From contig NZ_JAKWJU010000002.1 in assembly GCF_022524345.1 (NCBI RefSeq), forward strand, positions 5,756,001 through 5,820,000: a stretch of DNA of 64,000 bases. The letters run 5' to 3'. Positions 45,171 to 53,774 of the stretch are shown piece by piece; positions within the stretch are counted from its first letter, which is position 1, and every line of letters begins with the position of its first letter. The translations under genes were made by a program, and so were the position numbers. Below the pieces are notes generated by a model. It did no database searches. It saw only the letters and a list, made by a program, of their open reading frames with translations, and had not been told where the DNA came from. This DNA comes from Streptomyces marispadix (GTDB lineage Bacteria; Actinomycetota; Actinomycetes; Streptomycetales; Streptomycetaceae).

Positions 45171-46442
45171 GTGAGCGAGAAGCAGAGTGACCGGATGTTG
45201 CAACACCGCCTCGACGGCCCCGACGACGCGCCCGTGCTGGTTCTCGGGCCGGCCCTCGGCACCACCTGGCACATGTGGGACCGGCAGATCCCCGAACTGA
45301 CCCGCAACTGGCGCGTTCTCCGCTTCGACCTGCCGGGACACGGCGGAGCGCCGGCGCACCCCGCCGACTCGGCGACGGCGCTCGCCGAACGCGTCCTGGC
45401 CACCCTCGACTCGCTGGGCGTGCAGCGGTTCGGCTTCGCCGGGTGCTCCATAGGCGGAGCGGTGGGCATCCAGCTCGGGATGCTCGCCCGTGAACGGCTC
45501 TCCTCACTCGCCCTGATCTCCACCTCGCCGCGCTTCGGCACGGCCGACGCCTGGCGCCAGCGTGGCGTCGTCGTACGTACCAACGGCCTCGACCCCATCG
45601 CACGCTCCACGCCCGAGCGCTGGTTCACCGAGGGCTTCGTCGAGGCGCAGCCCGCGATCGTGGAATGGGCCGTGCAGATGGTCCGCACGACCGACCCGGG
45701 CTGCTACATCGCGGCCTGCGAGGCGCTCGCCGCCTTCGACGTACGCAGCGAACTCGGCGGGATCGGCGTGCCGACGCTTGTCGTCGCCGGAGCCGAGGAC
45801 GAGGCGACGCCCCCGGCGGACGCCCGAGCCCTCGTCGCCGGGATACCGGACGCGAGGCTGGCGATAGTGCCCGGCGCCTCCCACCTCACGCCCGTCGAAC
45901 AGCCGGGCGCGGTCACCGAGTTGATCATCCGGCACTTCACCACGAGCTGGCAGGAGTCGTCCGCCGGTCCGCCCGCGCCCGCTCCCGTGATCGCCCCGCA
46001 GCCCGTGAGATCCACCGGCGCCATCGCGGAACTGGAGTCCGGGGAGGCCGTCGCGATCCGCACCGACCCCTACGACGCCGGGATGAAGGTACGCCGCGAG
46101 GTCCTCGGCGACGCCCATGTCGACCGCGCGCAGGCCAAGGCCGACGACTTCACCCAGGACTTCCAGGACCTCGTCACCCGCTACGCATGGGGCGAGCTGT
46201 GGACCAGGCCCGGCATCGACCGGCGCACCCGCAGCGTGATCACCCTCACCGCGCTCGTCTCGCGCGGCCACTTCGACGAACTGACCTTCCATCTGCGGGC
46301 GGCGCTGCGCAACGGGCTGACTCCCGAGGAGATCAAGGAAGTCCTCCTCCAGACCGCGGTCTACGCGGGTGTCCCGGCGGCGAACTCCGCCTTCGCGGTG
46401 GCTCAGGACGTCATACGCGAGGAGACGACCCCGGAGGAGTAG
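45171..46442 (+). CDS. pcaL: Fused 3-oxoadipate enol-lactonase / 4-carboxymuconolactone decarboxylase
   Basis: A 423-residue fusion beginning at GTG 45171. Residues about 10-262 are an alpha/beta hydrolase (PcaD type) with FDLPGHGGAPAH, nucleophile elbow FAGCSIGGAVG, VVAGAEDEATPP (Asp) and GASHLTPVEQP (His). A 35-residue linker follows. Residues about 300-420 are a carboxymuconolactone decarboxylase (PcaC): GMKVRREVLGDAHVDRAQAK, FQDLVTRYAWGELWTRPG and LRNGLTPEEIKEVLLQTAVY. The two activities are successive steps of the protocatechuate branch of the beta-ketoadipate pathway. The other pca genes are not in this window, so it stands alone here. Confidence 0.9.
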   Translation: MSEKQSDRMLQHRLDGPDDAPVLVLGPALGTTWHMWDRQIPELTRNWRVLRFDLPGHGGAPAHPADSATALAERVLATLDSLGVQRFGFAGCSIGGAVGIQLGMLARERLSSLALISTSPRFGTADAWRQRGVVVRTNGLDPIARSTPERWFTEGFVEAQPAIVEWAVQMVRTTDPGCYIAACEALAAFDVRSELGGIGVPTLVVAGAEDEATPPADARALVAGIPDARLAIVPGASHLTPVEQPGAVTELIIRHFTTSWQESSAGPPAPAPVIAPQPVRSTGAIAELESGEAVAIRTDPYDAGMKVRREVLGDAHVDRAQAKADDFTQDFQDLVTRYAWGELWTRPGIDRRTRSVITLTALVSRGHFDELTFHLRAALRNGLTPEEIKEVLLQTAVYAGVPAANSAFAVAQDVIREETTPEE

Positions 46443-46564
46443 CCGACGGGCACAAACGGTCCGGCAGGCACGGCGGCCTTGGCCGTCGCTCAGCGAACGC
46501 CCTTGTGCCGCGCCGCCTGCCGCCCCGGTCCCGTACACCCGCCCGCGCCGGAGGCGAAGGCACA

Positions 46565-47215
46565 ATGGGGCACATGAAGCTGATCAAGAAAGGCCACGCC
46601 TGCGTACGGATCGAGCAGGACGGGCGGACGCTCGTCATCGACCCCGGAGGGTTCAGCGAGGGCGACGCCGCCGTCGGGGCGGACGCGGTGCTGGTCACGC
46701 ACGAGCACCAGGACCACTTCGACGAGGGCAGGCTGCGCGCCGCCATGGAGGCCGACCCGGCGGCGCAGATCTGGTGCCCGCGCAGCGTCGCGGAGCAGAT
46801 CTCAACGACCTTCCCCGGCCGGGTGCACACCGTCGGCGAGGGCGACGCCTTCGAGGCCGCAGGCTTCGAGGTCGAGGTGCACGGGCAGTTGCACGCCGTG
46901 ATCCACCCGGACATTCCGCGCATCGCCAACTGCGGCTATCTCGTGGACGGTTCGCTCTTCCACCCGGGCGACGCCCTGACCGTCCCGGAGGGCCGTGACG
47001 TGGACACCCTGCTGCTCCCGGTGCACGCACCGTGGAGCAAGGTCTCCGAGGTCATCGACTACGTACGGGAGGTCGCCCCGCGCCGCGCCTTCGACGTGCA
47101 CGACGGTCTGCTCGCCGACCGGGCACGCCCCGTCTACGACCGGATGATCGGCGATCTCGGAGGCGTGGAGCACGGCCGTCTGGCCCCCGGCGAGAGTGTC
47201 GGTGTCGCGCGGTAG
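46565..47215 (+). CDS. Metallo-beta-lactamase-fold hydrolase (UlaG-like)
   Basis: A 216-residue protein. ATG 46565 has GGAGG and GAAGG upstream; ATG 46574 (MKLIKKGHA) is an alternative. The zinc-binding loop is LVTHEHQDHFDEGR, with further ligands likely at GQLHAVIHPD, SLFHPGDALTVP (Asp) and FDVHDGLLADR. The pattern, with the short LVIDPGGFSEG strand at the start, matches the single-domain L-ascorbate-6-phosphate lactonase-like branch. The substrate is unknown. The next gene, exonuclease III, starts ten bases after its stop. Confidence 0.86.
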   Translation: MGHMKLIKKGHACVRIEQDGRTLVIDPGGFSEGDAAVGADAVLVTHEHQDHFDEGRLRAAMEADPAAQIWCPRSVAEQISTTFPGRVHTVGEGDAFEAAGFEVEVHGQLHAVIHPDIPRIANCGYLVDGSLFHPGDALTVPEGRDVDTLLLPVHAPWSKVSEVIDYVREVAPRRAFDVHDGLLADRARPVYDRMIGDLGGVEHGRLAPGESVGVAR

Positions 47216-47225
47216 ATTTCACGGC

Positions 47226-48005
47226 ATGCGTATCGCGACCTGGAACGTGAATTCCATCGGTGCCCGGCTGCCGCGGCTGCTGGAGTGGCTGAAGTCCGCC
47301 GACCCCGATGTGGTCTGCCTCCAGGAGCTGAAGTGCTCCAAGGAGGCGTTCCCCGACGCCGAAGTCGCGGCGCTGGGCTACGAGTCGCTGGTCAACGGCG
47401 ACGGGCGGTGGAACGGGGTCGCGGTGCTCTCCCGCGTCGGCCTGGCCGACACCGTCCTCGGACTCCCCGAGGGCCCGGACTTCGACGGCGGGCCGGAGTC
47501 GCGGGCCGCCGCCGCCACCTGCGGAGGCGTACGCGTCTGGTCGGTGTACGTGCCGAACGGCCGCGAGGTCGGCCACCCGCACTACGACTACAAGCTGCGG
47601 TGGCTGGAGGCGCTCCGTCTCACCGCGAGGCACGAGGTCTCCGGCGACCTCCCCTTCGCGATACTGGGCGACTACAACATCGCCCCGACCGACGAGGACG
47701 TCTACGACCGCTCCGCCTTCGAAGGCTCCACGCATGTCACCGAGCCCGAGCGCGCCGCCCTGAAGGCGCTGCGCGAGGAGGGCCTGAGCGATGTGATGCC
47801 CCGCCCCCTGAAGTACGACCACCCCTACACGTACTGGGACTACAGGCAGTTGTGCTTCCCCAAGAACAGGGGCATGCGCATCGACCTGGTCTACGGCAAC
47901 GCGCCGTTCGCGGCCGCCGTCAAGGACGCCTACGTCGACCGGGAGGCACGCAAGGGCAAGGGCGCCTCCGATCACGCGCCGGTCGTCGTCGACCTACAGC
48001 AGTGA
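47226..48005 (+). CDS. xthA: Exodeoxyribonuclease III
   Basis: A 259-residue AP endonuclease/3'-5' exonuclease. It starts at ATG 47226 with MRIATWNVNSIGARLPRLLE. The conserved sites are all present: VVCLQELKCSK (metal-binding Glu), VYVPNGREVGHPHYDYK (Tyr), FAILGDYNIAPTDEDVYD (Asp and Asn), LCFPKNRGMRIDLVYG and ASDHAPVVVDL (Asp-His). It removes abasic sites and 3' blocking groups in base-excision repair. It is closely spaced with the preceding metallo-hydrolase gene. Confidence 0.96.
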   Translation: MRIATWNVNSIGARLPRLLEWLKSADPDVVCLQELKCSKEAFPDAEVAALGYESLVNGDGRWNGVAVLSRVGLADTVLGLPEGPDFDGGPESRAAAATCGGVRVWSVYVPNGREVGHPHYDYKLRWLEALRLTARHEVSGDLPFAILGDYNIAPTDEDVYDRSAFEGSTHVTEPERAALKALREEGLSDVMPRPLKYDHPYTYWDYRQLCFPKNRGMRIDLVYGNAPFAAAVKDAYVDREARKGKGASDHAPVVVDLQQ

Positions 48006-48028
48006 GCGGGCGCGGGCCGGGAGCGCCG

Positions 48029-48046
48029 TGCCGCCGGTTCGCGGCA
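48029..48046. terminator. Hairpin between convergent xthA and SGNH hydrolase genes
   Basis: TGCCGC (48029-48034) and GCGGCA (48041-48046) pair around a CGGTTC loop, 24 bases after the xthA stop. Flanking GCGC runs can lengthen the stem. It can serve both converging genes. Confidence 0.45.
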
Positions 48047-48134
48047 GCGCCCCCGATCCCGCGCCCCCGGCCCTGTGCCCTGCGTTCCGTGCCTCGGGGC
48101 CCGGGCTTCGAGCCCCGGCCCCTGTGCGCCGGCG

Positions 48135-49955
48135 TTACGGCACCAGCTTGTTCAGCTCCACCGATTCGCCCATCGCCTTCAACCCCTCGTCCCCCGGGTG
48201 CAGATGGTCCCCGCTGTCGTAGGCGGGCAGCATCCGCTGGGGGCGTGCCGGGTCCCTGATCACCGCGTCGAAGTCGAGCACGGCGTCGAAGGTGCCCTGG
48301 TTGTCGCGTACGAAGGCGTTGACCGCGTTGCGCTTGGCGTCCACCTCGGGGAAGCAGTCCTTGTAGCCCTCGCACGGTGTGAGCGTCGCGCCGACGACGC
48401 GCAGCCCCCTCTCGTGGGCCCGCCGGGCGAACTCCTTCAGACCGGCGATCACCTCCTCCGGACTCGCGCCCCAGCGCACGTCGTTGATGCCTTCGAAGAC
48501 GACGACGGTGTGAGCGTTCGTCTGCGCCAGTACGTCCCGCTCCAGCCGGTGCAGGGCGCTGACGCCGCCGGTGTCGGTGCTGACGCCGTCGCCGGGGTAG
48601 CGGTCGGAGACCACGCGGTTCGCCGAGATGCCCTGGTTGAGCACCCCGTACTGCGGCACCTCCGTCTGTGCCCGAAGGCGGCGCGCCAGTACGTCGGGCC
48701 AGCGCCGGTTGGCGCCGGGAGTGGAGCGCACCCCGTCGGTGATGGAGTCGCCGAAGGCGACGACCGACCCGGGACCGCCGCGCACGTCGACTGCCGTGAG
48801 GAACGGCCACACCTCCAACGAGCCGGTGAACGCGGTGCCTTCGGTGTCTCCCGTACGGTCGCCGCTGCCGCCCGCGCTGACGTAGCTGTGCTGCTGCGCC
48901 TCGCTGTGCACGGGGGCGGCCTCCACCCGTCCCGGCAGATGGATGCTCACCAGGAGGTTGCTGTCCGGCGGCACTTGGAGGCCGACGGGATCGCTCACGG
49001 CGTGTGCCCCAGCGGGCAGTGTCACGCCGTCGCGTCCGCCGAACTCCAGCCGTACCGGCCGCCCGCGCCCTGTCGCGCCCTCGCTCTGTACGACGACCGA
49101 GGCATGCCCTATACGCACGGGTCCCGAGGCGAAGGTGTTCGCCAGCTTGACCCGCGTACGCGACCCTCCGGCCGAGGTGTGCACCACGAGCCGCAGCGTC
49201 TGGTTCTCCCAGGGGCCGACCGTGGTGTACCCGGCGGTGCTGGTCGTCCAGCTTCCCGTCCAGGCCGACTCCTGCCTGCGTACGGAGGCGGCGAAGACGT
49301 GCAGATCGCTGTCCGGGCCCGCGTCGCGTGGCAGCGTCACCGAGCGGATGCTGCGCCCCTCGTGTACCGGCACGGTCACCGCGTACAGCTTGGCCTTCTC
49401 GGCGAGCGGCCCGCCGGAGCGGGTGTTGATGTGGGGCAGCGCGACGGCCTTGGTGGCGAGTGGGCCGCCGCGCCAGTCGGGGGCGGAGAGCGAGTAGGCG
49501 GACGTGGTGCCGTCCCAGTAGTGGACGGTGCCGCTTCCGGTGACGTCGCCGCCGGGGCCGCCGCGGGAAGTGCCCGCCACGAGGAGGGAGACGGCGTTGC
49601 CGCTGCCGCTCACCCGTACCTGCTGCCCGTCGGCTCTTACGTTGTCGGGCTCCCCGGGACCGGTGTGCGGCCAGCGGAGCGCGGCCGAGTCCAGTCCCAG
49701 GAGGCGACCGGGCTCCCAGCCCGCGGCCCGCAGGTCCTGGGAGGAGATGGAGTTGCCCGCACCGTCGAAGTCGGCTTCGCCGGGGCGCGCGTCGTCGCTC
49801 ACTGCACGATTGTCGAAGAGCCGCTCCAAAGGGAGCGGCTCCGTTGCGGTGGGGGTCTTCGTCGTTGTCGTACGGTCCTCCGCGACTGCGGCCGCGGGGG
49901 CTGCCGCCAGGGTCACCAGGATCACGAGGGGAACACTCAACAGACGTCCGCGCAC
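48135..49955 (-). CDS. Secreted SGNH/GDSL-family hydrolase
   Basis: A 606-residue protein. GTG 49955 follows GAGAGGA and opens a signal peptide, LLSVPLVILVTLAAAPAAAVA. Residues about 60-360 are beta-rich and probably carbohydrate-binding, with SGSGNAVSLLVAGTSRGG and WENQTLRLVVHTSAGGSRTR. The C-terminal about 230 residues hold the SGNH catalytic domain: block I VVAFGDSITDGVRS (Ser), then ISANRV, block III VVVFEGINDVRWG (Asn) and block V DHLHPGDEG (Asp and His). It likely deacylates an ester on an extracellular glycan or lipid. Position opposite xthA gives no further hint. Confidence 0.88.
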   Translation of the reverse strand: MRGRLLSVPLVILVTLAAAPAAAVAEDRTTTTKTPTATEPLPLERLFDNRAVSDDARPGEADFDGAGNSISSQDLRAAGWEPGRLLGLDSAALRWPHTGPGEPDNVRADGQQVRVSGSGNAVSLLVAGTSRGGPGGDVTGSGTVHYWDGTTSAYSLSAPDWRGGPLATKAVALPHINTRSGGPLAEKAKLYAVTVPVHEGRSIRSVTLPRDAGPDSDLHVFAASVRRQESAWTGSWTTSTAGYTTVGPWENQTLRLVVHTSAGGSRTRVKLANTFASGPVRIGHASVVVQSEGATGRGRPVRLEFGGRDGVTLPAGAHAVSDPVGLQVPPDSNLLVSIHLPGRVEAAPVHSEAQQHSYVSAGGSGDRTGDTEGTAFTGSLEVWPFLTAVDVRGGPGSVVAFGDSITDGVRSTPGANRRWPDVLARRLRAQTEVPQYGVLNQGISANRVVSDRYPGDGVSTDTGGVSALHRLERDVLAQTNAHTVVVFEGINDVRWGASPEEVIAGLKEFARRAHERGLRVVGATLTPCEGYKDCFPEVDAKRNAVNAFVRDNQGTFDAVLDFDAVIRDPARPQRMLPAYDSGDHLHPGDEGLKAMGESVELNKLVP

Positions 49956-50152
49956 GCCGACGGTCCTCTCTTTTCGTCCGGCCCAACACCCTTTCCGCGC
50001 CTCCCGATTCGAACGAGGCCCGGTGAAGGTAGGGAGACGGCAAAGCGGCGTCAAGGTGTCCAGTCGGGACACGACCGTTTTTTCCGCCCGCCTGTCCGCG
50101 CACACAGCGTGCCTGTGGTGCTCGCCCATGCGGGGATGACACCCTGAACCGT

Positions 50153-50593
50153 ATGCACATCCCCTTCCTGGACAACTGGCGTAAGAGGCACGGCGGCGAG
50201 CAGGCCGCGTCGCTCTCGGACGCCGTGTCCGGCGATCCCGAGGGCGCCGCGCAGCTCCTGTCTGAGTGCGAGCTGCTGCGGGACCAGGCGGAGGACGCGG
50301 GTGTCGAACTCGACGACTCAGCCGAGTCGTTGTCCGCCCTCGACCAGTTGCTGCCGCGCTGGCGCGACGATCCGGAGGTCGCACCCTGGCTCGGCAGCGA
50401 CGCGGGCCTGTATCTGGGGACGGTTCTCGTACGTACGGTGCCGGGAGCCGGATGGCGGCTGCGGCCGGACGGCCAGCCGGTGGTGCGGCTCGGGTCGGGC
50501 CGGGAGCTGGATGTGCTGGAGGAGGGCACGTCGTGGGCGGAGACCGGCACGCCGGAGCTGTCGCAGCTCTACGCGGAGTACTCCGAGGGGTGA
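50153..50593 (+). CDS. Small cytoplasmic protein, DUF6278-like, unknown function
   Basis: A 146-residue protein starting MHIPFLDNWRKRHGGEQAAS at ATG 50153. It has a helical N-terminal half (LLSECELLRDQAEDAGVELD) and a C-terminal half of short strands: PWLGSDAGLYLGTVLVRTVP, WRLRPDGQPVVRLGSG, ELSQLYAEYSEG. It matches my memory of the Streptomyces DUF6278 family, for which no function is known. It is divergent from the SGNH hydrolase gene and convergent with the next membrane protein. Confidence 0.7.
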   Translation: MHIPFLDNWRKRHGGEQAASLSDAVSGDPEGAAQLLSECELLRDQAEDAGVELDDSAESLSALDQLLPRWRDDPEVAPWLGSDAGLYLGTVLVRTVPGAGWRLRPDGQPVVRLGSGRELDVLEEGTSWAETGTPELSQLYAEYSEG

Positions 50594-50798
50594 GCGCCTA
50601 GGCGGGCGCTCCGGCCGGGCCGCACTCGCGAACGGGCGGGCACAGCACGGCACTTGCGGCTCGCGAGGGAAGTCGAGGGGCTCGTGCGCCGGTTCGCCCC
50701 CGTGCGCGAGGACCGGCACTCCGTACGGGCCCGGCCGTTCACCTCGGGGCACAGCCCCGGTTCAGGGCGAGTTCAGCTCTTCCCCGGTTCTGACGAGT

Positions 50799-51584
50799 TC
50801 AGCTCTTCGCGCGTCCGCGCCGCCCGGTGCCCTCGGAGTCGATGCTCTTCGGGATGGTCTTGGGCGCGGGAGCGGTCGCCGCACGCGTGACGTCGGCGAC
50901 GAGTTCGACGACGTCGGCCCCGTACGCCTGGGAGTTGACGACGCGCAGCAGCAGGCAGAAGTTGCCGTTCGTCCCGTACTTGCGCGCCAGCCGCGCGTGG
51001 TGGCGGGCCAGATAGCGGGCCGCGGCCTGATTGGTGACGGAACGCTGGCCGCACAGAAGGAAGACGGGGCGGGCCGTGTCGCTCTGCCCGGCCGTGAGCC
51101 GGGCGAGGAGCACGTGCTCGCTCACCCCGGACTCCAGCAGATGCCGTTCGCCGCCGATGGTGAAGGCACCGCGGTCCGGGCTGTTGCCGGTCTCGGTGTC
51201 CATGTGGACGCCCGGCAGCAGGGACTGGAGATGCGCGGCCATACGGCGGTTGGAGACGGGACCGCCGATGCAGAACTCGGTGCGTTCGCCGAAGCCCTGC
51301 TGCGCCATGTCGTGCGATATGAGGTCGCCGTTGGCGCCGCACTCCTTCACCACGGCCGACAGCTCCAGCAGCGCGTAGACGTCGTTGCGGGCCACGGACC
51401 ACTCGGCGGTCGCCGCGTCGCGATTGACCACCAGCAGGCACTCGGAGTGCTGCGGCAGGCCGAAGAAGCGCTGTTTGCGGGCGAGTACGCGCTGCCACAC
51501 ATAGGTGCGCGCGAACCAGCCGAGGGCGACGGCGACCGCCAACGCGAGCACGCCCGGCACGACCACGGGCAGGTTCCCTGTCAT
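50799..51584 (-). CDS. Secreted or single-pass membrane protein of unknown function
   Basis: 261 residues from ATG 51584. One N-terminal hydrophobic helix (VVVPGVLALAVAVALGWFA, residues about 7-25) is followed by the basic WQRVLARKQRFF and a soluble domain. Conserved-looking stretches are CLLVVNRDAATAEWSVARND, ALLELSAVVKECGANGD, FCIGGPVSNRRMAAHLQSLL and FLLCGQRSVTNQAAARYL. The last of these recalls proteins that reconstruct stored identifiers, but I cannot name a family. Cys residues are frequent. A low-complexity Thr/Ala/Lys tail ends the protein. Confidence 0.7.
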   Translation of the reverse strand: MTGNLPVVVPGVLALAVAVALGWFARTYVWQRVLARKQRFFGLPQHSECLLVVNRDAATAEWSVARNDVYALLELSAVVKECGANGDLISHDMAQQGFGERTEFCIGGPVSNRRMAAHLQSLLPGVHMDTETGNSPDRGAFTIGGERHLLESGVSEHVLLARLTAGQSDTARPVFLLCGQRSVTNQAAARYLARHHARLARKYGTNGNFCLLLRVVNSQAYGADVVELVADVTRAATAPAPKTIPKSIDSEGTGRRGRAKS

Positions 51585-51803
51585 GGGGCGGCAGCGTACA
51601 TCCGCCGACGCGGGGGGCCTACAGGAGTTGTCCGGGAGCGCACGCCTGGACGGCGCCCGGCGGCGGCCCGTACGGCAGCGCGGGCGGGCCCGCTCCGGTG
51701 CCTGTGCCGTCTCGGTTCCGGTGCCCGCACCGTGCCGTACCGGGGCTGACGTGTCCGCGACGGCGGGCTACCCTTCGCTGATCCGTCACGTCAGGAGGTC
51801 TCC

Positions 51804-53633
51804 ATGCGGCGCATGACCAACCGCCGTTCCGCCAGACTGCTCGCGGTGCTCACCGCCACGGCCGCCATCGCCGCGGCCGGTGCGGCAGCCGCACCCGCCC
51901 TCACGGGGAGCGGCGACGGCCCGTCAGGGCAGAAGCAGTCGAAGAAGCCGGTCGCGGTCGGTTACGGCGGAGCCGTCTCAAGCGTGGACGCCGACGCGTC
52001 GGCAGCCGGCATCAAGGTGCTCAAACAGGGCGGCAACGCCGTCGACGCGGCCGTGGCGACCGCCGCCGCGCTCGGTGTGACCGAGCCGTACTCCGCGGGC
52101 CTCGGCGGTGGCGGCTACTTCGTCTCCTACGACGCCGCCAGCGGCAAGATCCGCACCATCGACGGCCGTGAGACCGCCCCGAAGAGCGCCGACGAGAAGC
52201 TCTTCCAGGAGGACGGCAAGGCACTGCCGTTCGACGAGGTCGTCACCAGCGGGCTGAGCGTCGGCACCCCCGGCACGCCCGCCACCTGGGAGAAGGCCCT
52301 CGGCGAGTGGGGCACCAAGCCGCTGGGCAAGGTGCTCGCCCCGGCGGAGAAGCTGGCACGCGAAGGGTTCACCGTCGACGAGACCTTCCGTAAGCAGACG
52401 GCGGAGAACGAGGAGCGATTCCGCAAGTTCCCCGACACCGTCGACCTGTTCATGCCGGGAGGCAAGCTGCCGGAGAAGGGCAGCACCCTGCGCAACCCGG
52501 ACCTCGCCCGTACGTACGACACCATCGCGCACAAGGGCACCGGCCCCCTCTACGACGGCGCGATCGCCGACGACATCGTCAAGACGGTGCGCAAGCCTCC
52601 CGTGGACCCGGACTCGAAGAAGGTGCGCACCGGGGATCTGACGCGTGAGGACCTCAAGGCGTACGAGGCCGGGCGGCAGGCCCCTTCGCACACCCGCTAC
52701 CGGGGGCTCGACGTCTTCGGCATGGCGCCGTCCTCCTCCGGCGGCACGACCGTCGGCGAGGCGCTGAACATCCTGGAGCGCGGCGACCTCGGCAAGCTCA
52801 GCAAGAAGAAGCTGCTGCACCGCTACATCGAGGCCAGCCGGGTCGCGTTCGCCGACCGGGGACGCTGGGTCGGCGACCCCGCCGCGGAGGACGTCCCCAC
52901 CAAGGAGCTGCTGTCCCAGCGCTTCGCCGACTCGCGCGCCTGCCTGATCAAGGACGACAAGGTGCTCAAGAGCCCGGTGGCGCCCGGCGATCCGCGTCAT
53001 CCGTCCGACTGCGGCTCGGGCGACAAGGCCGCGCCCACCCCGTACGAGGGCAAGAGCACCACGCATCTGACGACGGCCGACAAGTGGGGCAACATCGTCT
53101 CCTACACCCTGACGATCGAGCAGACCGGCGGCAGCGGCATCACCGTCCCCGGGCGGGGCTTCCTGCTCAACAACGAGCTGACGGACTTCTCCTTCGAGCC
53201 CGCCGACCCGGATGTGCACGACCCGAACCTGCCCGGACCCGGCAAGCGTCCCCGCTCGTCGATGTCGCCGACGATCGTGCTGGACGACGGCAAGCCCGCG
53301 TTCGCGCTCGGCTCGCCGGGCGGGGCCACGATCATCACCACCGTGCTCCAGAGCATGATCAACCACGTGGACCGGGGAATGCCGCTGCCCGACGCCATCA
53401 ACGCCCCCCGCGCCAGCCAGCGCAACGCGGAGAAGACCGAGATCGAACCGAGGCTGTGGAACAGCGACCTGAGGCCCCGGCTGGAGGATCTCGGGCACGA
53501 GTTCACCAAGATCGACGAACTCGGGGCGGCCACCGGCGTACAGCCGCTGCCCGACGGCCGCTGGCTCGCCGCGGCCGAGAAGGAGCGGCGCGGCGGCGGC
53601 TCGGCGATGGTGGTGCGGCCGTCGAAGAAGTAG
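51804..53633 (+). CDS. ggt: Gamma-glutamyltransferase (secreted)
   Basis: A 609-residue precursor with GGAGG before ATG 51804 and an Ala-rich signal peptide (residues about 1-36). The N-terminal nucleophile hydrolase is made as one chain. VLKQGGNAVDAAVATAAAL, GLGGGGYFVSYDA, TIDGRETAP and the later GRGFLLNNELTDFSF are hallmarks. Self-cleavage should occur before Thr419 in KSTTHLTTADKWGN, freeing the catalytic Thr of the small subunit. LGSPGGATIITTVLQSMIN forms part of the gamma-glutamyl site. It transfers or hydrolyses gamma-glutamyl groups of glutathione-like or poly-glutamyl compounds outside the cell. Confidence 0.95.
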   Translation: MRRMTNRRSARLLAVLTATAAIAAAGAAAAPALTGSGDGPSGQKQSKKPVAVGYGGAVSSVDADASAAGIKVLKQGGNAVDAAVATAAALGVTEPYSAGLGGGGYFVSYDAASGKIRTIDGRETAPKSADEKLFQEDGKALPFDEVVTSGLSVGTPGTPATWEKALGEWGTKPLGKVLAPAEKLAREGFTVDETFRKQTAENEERFRKFPDTVDLFMPGGKLPEKGSTLRNPDLARTYDTIAHKGTGPLYDGAIADDIVKTVRKPPVDPDSKKVRTGDLTREDLKAYEAGRQAPSHTRYRGLDVFGMAPSSSGGTTVGEALNILERGDLGKLSKKKLLHRYIEASRVAFADRGRWVGDPAAEDVPTKELLSQRFADSRACLIKDDKVLKSPVAPGDPRHPSDCGSGDKAAPTPYEGKSTTHLTTADKWGNIVSYTLTIEQTGGSGITVPGRGFLLNNELTDFSFEPADPDVHDPNLPGPGKRPRSSMSPTIVLDDGKPAFALGSPGGATIITTVLQSMINHVDRGMPLPDAINAPRASQRNAEKTEIEPRLWNSDLRPRLEDLGHEFTKIDELGAATGVQPLPDGRWLAAAEKERRGGGSAMVVRPSKK

Positions 53634-53774
53634 CGGCCGTAGCGCGTCCGCCGGTCGGCAGGACCGGCGGAGTCGGCCGGACCTGCCGGTCGGACGGTCG
53701 CCGGGAGCGGGACGAAAACCGCCCGTAGCCTCCCGGTAACACCCGGCGTAACACAACGGGTGTGGAATGCGGGC

